From Balaenoptera acutorostrata (taxonomy: Eukaryota; Chordata; Mammalia; Artiodactyla; Balaenopteridae), in assembly GCF_949987535.1 (NCBI RefSeq), contig NC_080074.1:27177268-27241267 (forward strand): 64,000 nucleotides of DNA. The letters are read 5' to 3'. The notes beneath the pieces are model-generated. The model worked only from the letters and a program-made list of their open reading frames with translations, searched no databases and was not told where the DNA came from. Shown here in pieces: positions 42,692 to 51,542 of the stretch; positions within the stretch are counted from its first letter, which is position 1, and each line of letters opens with the position of its first letter. The position numbers were made by a program, and so were the translations under genes.

Positions 42692-43576
42692 TACAGGGCT
42701 CCTATGCCTTTACAAGGAAGCAATCATTGCTTAGCTCCAGCAAGTTGTTGCCAAGCAGCAATGCGGACTGAGGGTGCCAAATCTTCAGATTTTTCAAAGG
42801 AAGCCAGAATATAAATGTGAAGTCTCTCAAATCTTAAACCTTTTAGTAAGTGACTTAAATTTAAAAATTAGCACTACTGGACCAACAGAACACTTCTGTT
42901 GACTCAATGTGGTCCCTCAAGTTACCAGTTTGTAACCTTTGCTTTCGCCTTGGAGTCAGTGTTTACTAAAACTAATAAACAGCTTAATGAAATACCCAAG
43001 CATTTTAACATCCCTTGTTTGAACATTTATATGGGAAAAATAGTTTTAGGGGGTATCCTAAGAATACATGATATTATCTTTATTTTGTGGTTAAGGAAAC
43101 CAAAGGGAAACAAGTTTCCATTACTTAAGAGAGCTGTAAGTGCAACTTAGATTTAGAACATAGATTTGCTGACTCTATACGGGGTACTTCTTCCATCAGC
43201 TCCTTCTGTCATTCATAGTAATGAGAGGGCACGAGGCAAAAGTTATTTGCATTGACATGCCCACATGCACATGGATTTTGGTACTGGAAGCAGCTCAAAG
43301 GTATAAATATTATCTTAAGAGAAATGGTAGCTTGTGTCTGAACCTTGTTATATAGCAAGAAAAGAAAATGACTGGGAAATTTGGTGTTGGTTCAAGTTAT
43401 CTTGCAATTATAGGATGTGGTTGAAATTGTAAGGACCAAAATATCATAAGAAGTAGAAAAGGTCATATGAAATAGTAATTGGAAAACAATCAGAAAAGCA
43501 AAAGGGAGAATATCAGAAAGGGATTCCAGAGGCAATTACATATGGCTGTTATTACTTACAGATGACAGTATTCATC

Positions 43577-44060
43577 TGTGATGGTTAATCTTATGTGTCA
43601 GTTTGACTGGGCTAAGGGATGCCCAGAGAGCTGGTAAAACATTATTTCTGGGTGTGTCTGTGAGGCTGTTTCTGGAAGAGATTAGCATTTGAATTAGGAG
43701 ACTGAGTAAAGAAGATGGCCCTCACCGATCCAGGTGGGCATTTTTCAATACATTGAGAGTCCGAATAGAACAAAAAGGCCGAGGAAGGGTGAATTTGCTC
43801 TCTGCCTGAGCTGAGACATCCACCTTCTCCTGCCCTCACACATTGGTGCTTCTGGTTCCTGGGCCCTGGGACTCAGACCGGGACTGACACCATTGGTTGC
43901 CCTGGTTCTCTGACCTTCAGCTTTGAGCGGGAGCTACAGCATCAGCTTTCCTGGGCCTCTAGCTTGCAGATGGCAGATCACGGGATTTCTCAGCCTCTAT
44001 AATCAGGTGAGCCAATCCTTCATAATAAATCAACCTCTCTCTCTCTCTTTCTCTCTGTAT

Positions 44061-44100
<40 letters not shown>

Positions 44101-44149
44101 CCCACACACTATTGGTTCCACTTCTCTGGAAAACCCTGATTAATATACA
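43577..44149 (+). mobile_element. solo MLT2-like ERVL LTR
   Basis: Starts TGTGATGGTTAATCTTATGTGTCAGTTTGACTGGGC, has GAATAGAACAAAAAGGC, GCAGATCACGGGATTTCTCAGCCTC and ATAATCAGGTGAGCCAATCC. It ends ATTGGTTCCACTTCTCTGGAAAACCCTGATTAATATACA. That is the order of an ERVL-group LTR. A (CT)n(CA)n tract (44034-44100) has expanded near its 3' end, where the family usually holds a TATA-rich run. No internal viral genes adjoin it. Confidence 0.82.
44034..44100 (+). repeat. (CT)n–(CA)n microsatellite inside LTR
   Basis: CT-rich units up to about 44056, a TATACATA bridge, then about 17 CA units. Confidence 0.95.
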
Positions 44150-44330
44150 TGTTTCATTCATCCTTCCATTCATTTGCTTAATAACTGCTGTTTGCGTACT
44201 ATTACATTCCAAGTAATATGCAAGCAACAAGGAGACAACAGTAAACAAGATAGACGTGGTTCCTTTTCTCCTAAAGTGTCCTCTATAGAGGAGGAAACAG
44301 AGAAATAAATTGGCAGCAAGTATGGACCCT
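44150..44330 (-). repeat. L2 LINE 3' end (reverse)
   Basis: CATTCATCCTTCCATTCATTTGCTTAATAACTGCTGTTTGCG is the reversed tail, with AACAGTAAACAAGATAGACGTGGTTCC as the body. It directly abuts the LTR, which probably inserted next to or into it. Confidence 0.5.
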
Positions 44331-44539
44331 AAATACTCAAGCCCAAAAGATGGATTAACACTTGTGTCCCCTCACCTGCCAAGCCTTTGACCAAGTGTCA
44401 TCTTGTTCACCTTGTCACAGTTGTTTCTCAGTGGAAACACTGGCAGTGCATCTTAATCCTCTGCTTGGAAATGTAAACCTGAATTTAAGGAAGACATGGG
44501 GTTAAGACTGGTATCTTAAATATTCGCACCAGCATAACT

Positions 44540-44660
44540 GGAGACGAAGTAAGAAGACCTGGGTTCTTATCTTGTCTCTCCTACTAAACAGCTGTGTGCA
44601 GGTCACTGGCTTCTCTGGACCTCAGCTCCCTTTTTTTAAGTGACAGTGCATTGCGACCTA
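44540..44660 (+). repeat. MIR SINE
   Basis: GAAGACCTGGGTTCTTATCTTGTCTCTCCTACTAAACAGCTGTGTGCAGGTCACTGGCTTCTCTGGACCTCAG follows the MIR 5' half. Confidence 0.65.
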
Positions 44661-44728
44661 GAGATGCCTCTGTAAATGTGTAGCTTTATTATTCTGGCTT
44701 CTGTGCTTCTAAAACACATTAAAAATAT

Positions 44729-44961
44729 ATTTTGTGCACAAAGAATGAATCCTAATGTAAACTATGGACCCTCGTTATTAATAATAATAATGCATGAATA
44801 TCAGTTTGTCAATTGTAACAAATGTACCACATTTGGACATAATAGGGGAAATTGTCTCTGAGGGCAGGGAGAAGGGGAATATGGGAACTCTCTGTACTTT
44901 CTGTTCAATTTTTCTATAAACCTAAAACTGCTCTAAAAAATAAAGTCTGTTAATTAAAAAA
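44729..44961 (+). mobile_element. old L1 (L1M-type) 3' end
   Basis: AAACTATGGACCCTCGTTATTAATAATAATAATGCATGAATATCAGTTTGTCAATTGTAACAAATGTACCAC, then GGGAACTCTCTGTACTTTC and CCTAAAACTGCTCTAAAAAATAAAGTCTGTTAATT, is the sense 3' end of an L1M element. Confidence 0.85.
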
Positions 44962-45249
44962 GATCAAAAAGGCTCCTCAGTATTACCAATCTATTAAATT
45001 TATGATCTGCCCCCAAAAGGTATATTTTGTTAAATAAATTGAACTTGTTTACACTGTTAATCTGCTAAGAAAAGATTTTATACAGTAGAACAAAAGTGAG
45101 CTTTGGCGCATCCTCTCTGAATCATCATAAATCACAATTCATGATTGATTGTGTGGATTAAGTGTGGTTTCCTATACTTGTCAACAGATGGAACCCGCCT
45201 TTTGTGACCTGACATGGAAATACATCAGGTGTCAGTTTCCCCCAATGTT

Positions 45250-45632
45250 AAAACTTCACTGGGGCTTCCCTGGTGGCGCAGTGGTTGAGAATCTGCCTGC
45301 TAATGCAGGAGACACGGGTTCGAGCCCTGGTCTGGGAAGATCCCACATGCCGCAGAGCAACTGGGCCCGTGAGCCACAACTACTGAGCCTGCGCGTCTGG
45401 AGCCTGTGCTCCGCAACAAGAGAGGCCGCGAAAGTGAGAGGCACGTGCACCGCGATGAAGAGTGGCCCCCACTCGCCGCAACTGGAGAAAGCCCTCGCAC
45501 AGAAACGAAAACCCAACACAGCCATAAATAAATAAATAAATTAATTAATTAAAAAAAAAGAAGACTACTATCTTAAAAACAAACAAACAAACATGCTTTG
45601 TTTAAAAAAAAAACCAAAACAAAACTTCACTG
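45250..45632 (+). mobile_element. CHR SINE (short form) with extra 3' segment
   Basis: The SINE starts at 45262 (GGGCTTCCCTGGTGGCGCAGTGG), has GGGTTCGAGCCC and ends at about 45559 with ATAAATAAATAAATTAATT and an A-run. A further 44 nt (45560-45603), beginning GAAGACTACTATC and ending ATGCTTTGTTT, is not SINE. It is followed by a second A-rich tail (45604-45620). The 12-bp duplication AAAACTTCACTG is exact at 45250-45261 and 45621-45632, so SINE, extra segment and second tail arrived together. This is a 3' transduction. Confidence 0.92.
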
Positions 45633-46335
45633 TAACTTCACCTAGCCTAGCAAGGATGATCAATATTTGAGAACTTGTTTTCTTCCTGTCTGACGTCCTG
45701 TTCCTATCTTCAAAATGTGCACGACACCGTTTAACACAAAGCAGTTTTTTCCCTTTATTTTGACCTCACTTTGGGAATAGTGAGAGAAGCCTTGCTCTTG
45801 TAATATAGGATAAGGGTGGCGGGAAGGGAAAGGCTCTTAGCATTTCCCACAGGATATATGCTTGGTTGTGAAGTTTTTTGTTTTTGTTTTGTTTTTTGGT
45901 TCCAATGTTTTAATAGTATTTTTCCAATGCTTTCAACTGCTGGGATGAGTTAATAAAAAACAGATTACTGTGTAACACCAAGTCTCAACGTCTGCAGTTA
46001 ACTTCCTCCTTAATCCAGGTATGGGCAAAGACAAGACTGAACAACCCTGTTTTAGAGGAGGGGGTCAAAACAAAGTATGGTGTCAACAGAAGGGCAGGAA
46101 GGTGAAACCTGAGACTCCCTGGGAAATCCTCAGAAAAGGATTTTTAACTTGATAAACTTTAGCTTGATAAACTGTACAATGTAGAGAGAGAACAACTAAA
46201 GGAGACCTTCCCTCTCTCCCCACATCTTAGTTTCAATGTCCTTTTATTGATATCACTTCCCTCCTGCCCCCATCCTCCTGCTCTTCATATACCAGGACTG
46301 CATGTTCAGAGTAAGCCCAGTTGACAACTATCTCT
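45633..46335. other. unassigned, no gene seen
   Basis: About 700 bp with no recognised repeat or exon. A TTTTG-rich run lies near 45875-45897. Confidence 0.4.
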
Positions 46336-46888
46336 CTGTATTTTTTTTCGTTTGTGTTTTTTAATTTTTATTGAAGTATGGTTGCTTTACAATGTTGTGT
46401 TAGCCTCCACTGCACAACAAAATGAATCAGCCATACACATACAGATATCCCCTCCCTTTTGGACTTCCCTCCCATTTAGGTTACCACAGTGTATTAGGTA
46501 GGGTTCTCTGTGCTATACAGTATGTTCCCATCAGTTGTCTATTTTATACCTAGTATCAATAATGTATATGTGTCAATCCCAGTCTCCCAATTCCTCTCTC
46601 CCCACCCCTTTCCCCCTTGGTATCCGTACATTTGTTCTACATCTATGCCTCTATTCCTGCTTTGCAAACAGGGTCATCTGTACCATTTTTCTAGATTCCA
46701 CATACATGCGTTATTATACGATATTTGCTTTTCTCTTTCTGACTTACTTTACTCTGTATGACAGTCTCTAGGTCCATCCATGTCTCTACAAATGACCTAA
46801 TTCCGTTCCTCTTTATGGCTGAGGAATATTCCATTGTATATATGTGCCACATCTTCTTTATCCATGTGTTTTTATTGCCTGTGTTTTT
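46336..46888 (-). mobile_element. L1 3' end (reverse)
   Basis: TTTTTAATTTTTATTGAAGTATGGTTGCTTTACAATGTTGTGTTAGCC opens the reversed 3' UTR. It continues through GGTTACCACAGTGTATTAGG, CTGACTTACTTTACTCTGTATGACAG and GGCTGAGGAATATTCCATTGTATATATGTGCCAC. A weak 10-bp duplication CTGT[A/G]TTTTT (46336, 46879) may bound it. Confidence 0.9.
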
Positions 46889-47033
46889 ATTGGAAAGGAA
46901 TGTTTTGGTCTAGTAGACTTATTGGATGACAAGATCGGGGACTCCAGATGACCATTCCATTACCCAAAAGCATGCCCACCCCAAGTCCACTTCTGAGACC
47001 TCTTCCTGACTCTCCTTTTCTCTTACAGAGTCA

Positions 47034-47905
47034 ACTTTCATTATTCACAATATTTATGTTCTATAAGGTCACCGTGAACACTGAATTCGTGAATCCTGCA
47101 CCACTGCTCCTAGAGGGAATACAGGGTTAGGTTTCTGTGAGCCTCTGGTCACAACATTTTTATCAACCATTCAACATATAACCTAGTTCTATGTGTGTTT
47201 CTGTTCAGAGACACCTTACTTAATATATACTGTTGAATCATTAACATTGAACTCATAACCAAAAGCTCTATAACTCAAGCCTGAAAGAAGCTTATCTCAC
47301 ACATGTATTTTTTCCATAAGGCACGTCATGCCCTTCCCGCACGAAGGAACACTCAATAATACTTTAGCACCACACTTAACGCAACTTTAAAAAGTGACAT
47401 CACCAACAAAAAGCACCAAAATGTGAAAAACACAGCACTATATATACTGTGAAAAGGATGCTCGTTTACAGCATGAGAGCTGAAGCAAGAAGGCAGAACA
47501 TCAGTTGTTCAACCTCAGCTGGAAAGAAGCATATTGGGAGACTCATTTTTTTTTTTTTTTTGATAGAGACCAGAGCAATTTTATAGGGTGATTTTGGGAA
47601 GAAAAAAACTCTACAACTTTAACCCTTAAATCTTGATTAGGAAAAAAGAAAGTATTGGAATAGCAATCACGGCAATCACAAACAAGAGTCAACAAAACTC
47701 CAGACAGAACTTGACCAGACACCCAGGAGTATTTCAATCACCAGCTTCATCAGCTGATAGGGAGACTCATATTTTTTGCTGTTCTGAGCATGTACATGTC
47801 CAGGAATGACCATGAGGGTGCTGCAAGTATTGCTTTTGGGGTTACAAGTGAATTTTAGCAAGTAGGAGAATTTGCAAATACAGAATCTGATAATAATGAA
47901 GATCT
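47034..47905. mobile_element. old DNA-transposon relic split by a retrocopy
   Basis: ACTTTCATTATTCACAATATTTATGTTCTATAAGGTCACCGTGAACACTGAATTCGTGAATCC and GAATCATTAACATTGAACTCATAACC match, from memory, a mammalian Tc1/mariner-type repeat. It is interrupted at 47547-47759 by a poly(A)-tailed insert. The right end near 47905 (TCTGATAATAATGAAG) is loosely inverted to the left end. Name and edges uncertain. Confidence 0.45.
47536..47770 (-). pseudogene. processed retrocopy of unknown transcript
   Basis: A 213-bp insert (47547-47759) is bounded by an exact 11-bp duplication GGGAGACTCAT (47536-47546, 47760-47770) and begins with a T-run, so it is a minus-strand cDNA with a ~17-nt poly-A. A TATAAA lies ~20 nt before the tail and could be a weak polyadenylation signal. 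One minus frame contains a hydrophobic stretch (LLFVIAVIAIPILSFFLIKI) then a stop, hinting at the C-terminus of a small membrane protein, but a stop also precedes it. I do not recognise the parent. Confidence 0.8.
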
Positions 47906-47989
47906 ATGGTACTATCAACCCTTCCTTTCTTCCCTTCTTCCTCATCAGCAGCCTTTCAATATTCTCAAGTTTTTCATATGTTAAAAAAA

Positions 47990-49450
47990 ACCCCTCTACC
48001 TCCTGCTTCCCTCCAATTACTACCTTATCTCTTTGCTCTCCTTCTCAGACAAAGCTCTTGCAAGAGAATGTCATGTCTTCGTCTTGAGAGGTCCCCATTT
48101 GCCCTCTCCACTTGCTTGTCTTCTACTTCTTGCCCACATCCATCAGGCTTTTTCACCCCAATCCCTCTACTGGAACCACTCTTGCCAAAGTTGGTAATGG
48201 CCTTGAATTAGTCAAGTCCATATCCTTGTTTCCTTTGGCCTCAGTGAAGCACTCAGCACTGTGAACCACTCCCTCCTTTAAAGCACTCACTTCCTGGACT
48301 TCCTGGCTGCCCCGACCTCTTGGGGTGTTTAGGCTTACTCTCCCTTTTCTCACTGTCCTTTCTTCCTTTGCCCGACCTTAGATCATTGACCATCTTCTCT
48401 ACCTGCTCTTCACTCTCCCTGGGTCGTCTCATTACTTCTGTAGTTTCAAGTAGATCACCTATGGACTGATGATTCTCAGACCCAGGTCTTCTTCCTAGAT
48501 CTCTCTCTTGAACTCCAGACTCATGTCTTACTGCCAACTACATAAAACCACTTGAAGGTCCTACAGGCCTTCATTGTGTTCAGATCAACATGTCTAAATT
48601 GGAGCTGATCACTTGACACTCAAACTGCTGGTTCCTGCATTTCCTGACTTAGTGGATATCAGGGTTTTTTTCCCTCCCTTTCTCTTCTCTCACCACACAC
48701 TCTGCAGCACTATTGCCCTAATATGTCTAAATCTATCCACCTCTGATCACCCCCACTGCCAGTACTTCGGCTCCATTGTCCATTCTCTTCCACCAGGATT
48801 ATTGCAGTCACCCCCCATTATCTTTTGACTTTCATCTTGTCCCTCTTCAACCATTCCTCTGAGAGTGATCTTTCTAAAGTTCGAGTCTCATTACAGAATC
48901 ACCCAGCTTAAAGTCTCTCAGCAGCTCCTCAATGTCCTCAAGCTAAAATCCAAACTTATCGTGGTTCTTAAGTCACTCTGTGCTCTGAATGGCACTTAGA
49001 TTTCCAGCCAAATCTCTCAATACCCCACCTTCACCCCAACTTTTCTGGCCGTGGGCCCATGCATCATGCTCATATTGACTCTTTGCTGTTTCCTGAAAAC
49101 ACTGCTTGTTCTTGACCTCAAGTTTTCAGAAGAGCTGGTTCCTTCTAAAACTCTTCACATAGTATCTCACTCCACCAGCTTAGATGTCCTTTCTCCAGGA
49201 AGCTCCCCCTGATGCCCCCTCTTCCACATCAAGGTTTAGGTCTCTCCTAAGCACATCTTCATCACACCCTACCTACCCCAATTCTAGCATGTATCTTGCT
49301 GTCTTGTGATGGAAATTCACTGTGCCTCTTTCCACCATTAGACTGGACATTCCTTGAGAACAGGAAATGGATCTTGTTTATCTTTAGGTTTCCAGGTCCT
49401 AGAAGAATTCCTGTTACATAATAGGCACTCAATAAGTGACTGTATATGGC
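47990..49450 (+). repeat. long L2 LINE segment
   Basis: About 1.4 kb follows L2 ORF2-end to 3' UTR: CACTCAGCACTGTGAACCACTCC, CTATGGACTGATGATTCTCAGACCC, GAACTCCAGACTCATGTC, TCAGCAGCTCCTCAATGTCC, CACTCTGTGCTCTGAATGGC and a terminal CCTGTTACATAATAGGCACTCAATAAGTGACTG. It is the longest L2 in the window. The coding part is full of stops. Confidence 0.75.
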
Positions 49451-49609
49451 TCTGATTTTGGACTACTTTCTCTTGTAGCTCCTTAAAAGAAACTGAGTAA
49501 AACAATCAAAGGGTGTTGAAAATCACTGTTTTTCATGTCAGGTCTTCTAAGTGGGTAGTTCCCTTCACCTGTCCTCACTTCTTTGCCCCAAATAAAAATA
49601 ACCCTGATA

Positions 49610-49805
49610 GGAATGTTAATAGCTAACTTGCTGAGCACTTGAAAGTGTGCCAGGCACTTCACAATGCCCTCTGCATGGAGAAAGCATTTAATGCTTATAA
49701 AAACGCTACAGGTGGGTGTTATCCTTGGCCCCATTTTACAGATGATGAAGCTGAGGAACAGAGTCATTTGTCCAAGATCACGAGCCTAGTGAGTGGTACA
49801 GTACA
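49610..49805 (-). repeat. MIR SINE (reverse)
   Basis: CTTGCTGAGCACTTGAAAGTGTGCCAGGCACTTCACAATG, TGGCCCCATTTTACAGATGATGAAGCTGAGGAACAGAG and TTGTCCAAGATCACGAGCC run in reverse MIR order. Confidence 0.75.
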
Positions 49806-50289
49806 CATTACTAGTCATAATTCCACCAAAACTAAATAGGTAGAAAACATATTTTATTCTTGAGAGGGTTTAAGAACCCCAAATTGTCTATAAGCTCAGA
49901 AATTGACCTGCTGGCTGGATATGGGCTGTGAATGAAATACTGGGGAACCTGTATCTCAGAGTCTTTTTGGTGTTTTGATGATTCCTCTCCCTTTTCTCTC
50001 TTGCTGTGTGTATTTTACAGTGAAGGAGATGAGTTCCGGGGGGTAGACCCAATAGCTCTGGGAATATGGTCAGATGTTCAGAACAGGCAGGTGCAAACAT
50101 CTCCCAAAGGCCAACGGGCTGAGAAATCCTGCTGCCGCTGCTCTTTTGCACCAGTCTTTGCTAACTTTGTTCCATTTGCCTCAACCCCTTGTCCTGTAGA
50201 AATGTACTTGGGCGCAGCTGGAAGTCTCTCTCTTCTCACATCACTTTCTGCCTCATGAGACCTCTATCCATGATCATCATAGTAAGCCC

Positions 50290-50415
50290 TGTTTATAAGC
50301 CATCGTACCAAGCATTTTGTTTCTAATCAATGTATTTAACCCTCAAAACTACGCTACTGAAGTAAGATGATCCCATTTTAGAGATGGGGAAACAGAACCT
50401 CTAAGAAGTGAGGTA
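50290..50415 (-). repeat. MIR fragment (reverse)
   Basis: TGATCCCATTTTAGAGATGGGGAAACAGAACCTCTAAGAAGTGAGGTAAGTTACACAGGATC is the reversed MIR core. Confidence 0.55.
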
Positions 50416-50448
50416 AGTTACACAGGATCTGCATTTTTTCCTATAGAC

Positions 50449-50878
50449 CAATGGTCAACAAATGACCATAAACCTAGTGGCTTAAAACAATACAGATTTA
50501 TTTATTCTTACAGATCTGGAGGTCACAAGTCCAAAAGCAGTCTTACTGGGCTAAAGTCAAGGTGTTGGCAAGGCTATTCCTTCTGGAGCCTCTCCAGCTT
50601 CTAGAGGCTGCCACATCCTTGGATCCCTTCCTCACACCTTCCAACCTCTGCTTCTGTCATCACATCTCCTTCTCTAACTCTGATTCCCCTGCCTCCCTAT
50701 TAGGACCCTGTGATTACATCAGGGTCGCCCAGATAATTCAGGATAATCTCCCCCTCTCAGAATCTTTTAAGTTAATCACATTGGTAAAGTCCTTTTTTCC
50801 ATGAAAGGTAACATATTTATAGGTTCCAGGGATTAGGACGTGGAGCTCTTTGGGGATCTATTTTTCACCTACCACAAC
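50449..50878 (-). mobile_element. solo MLT1-type LTR (reverse)
   Basis: CCTAGTGGCTTAAAACAATACAGATTTATTTATTCTTACAGATCTGGAGGTCACAAGTCC, AAGTCAAGGTGTTGGCAAGGC and ATTTATAGGTTCCAGGGATTAGGACG follow an MLT1-like LTR read in reverse. No internal region attached. Confidence 0.75.
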
Positions 50879-51039
50879 ATCACAAAGCATAACTGTAACA
50901 TTCCACTATTGAGCTCACATCCTTCAAAAGTGATTTTTCTTTAAGGAAGCCCTCCAAACCTGCTCTCTATTAACTACTATGTCCTAGGTTTGAGGGGACC
51001 ATCTATTTCTGTCTCCATCCCTTCTGCAGCTAGAGCAGA

Positions 51040-51218
51040 CACTCTTAGTACTGGCTACATATTAGAATCACCTGGAGAACACTTAAAACTCACTTAAGCC
51101 AGGATCCACCCCAGATCAATTAAAGTCAGACTTTCCGGCTGTGGGGCTTGAGTACTCGGCAGGTTAGTGCTGCATCTCCAGGTGATTCTAATACGCAGCT
51201 ACCTTTGAGAACCACCAT
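51040..51218. mobile_element. MER5A-type hAT-Charlie MITE
   Basis: Ends ACTGGCTACATATTAGAATCACCTGGAG and CTCCAGGTGATTCTAATACGCAGCTAC are clear terminal inverted repeats of MER5A, around CCAGGATCCACCCCAGATCAATTAAAG. Confidence 0.85.
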
Positions 51219-51329
51219 GCCAGAGAGAACCGCTGGCAGACTCTCAGAGCATGAGCTATCTGAGTCCAAGATGGAAAGATTATCTATAAAGATAAATGGC
51301 AAGAAAATGAAACTTGAAGTCCTTTATCC

Positions 51330-51510
51330 CTGGTTTAGCAGCCTTGCTTGTGCTGCATCTTAGTTACATGACCTTGGGCAAGTTGCTTGATGTCTATGGT
51401 CTCAGTTGTTTTTTTGTTTTTGTTTGCTTGTCTGTTTCAGATAATAATTGTTCCCAAGGGTTGTGCAATGGCTAATCAATCAGTCGAGACCATGAATGAA
51501 AAGCCCTTAG
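51330..51510 (+). repeat. MIR fragment
   Basis: CTTAGTTACATGACCTTGGGCAAGTTGCTTGATGTCTATGGTCTCAGTT followed by AATGGCTAATCAATC fits a decayed MIR in sense. Confidence 0.5.
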
Positions 51511-51528
51511 CTGCGTGCCTATAGGCCC

Positions 51529-51542
51529 CCAATAGAGGGCAG
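51529..51542 (+). promoter_or_regulatory. CTCF-like motif
   Basis: CCAATAGAGGGCAG matches CCASYAGRKGGCRS at 13 of 14 positions (A at the fourth). It sits just right of a MIR fragment. Motif match only. Confidence 0.4.

Noticed and set aside
47034..47905. Possible gene because of the hydrophobic frame and poly-A signal-like words
   Set aside because: The sequence is a DNA-transposon relic interrupted by a truncated retrocopy; no continuous coding frame.
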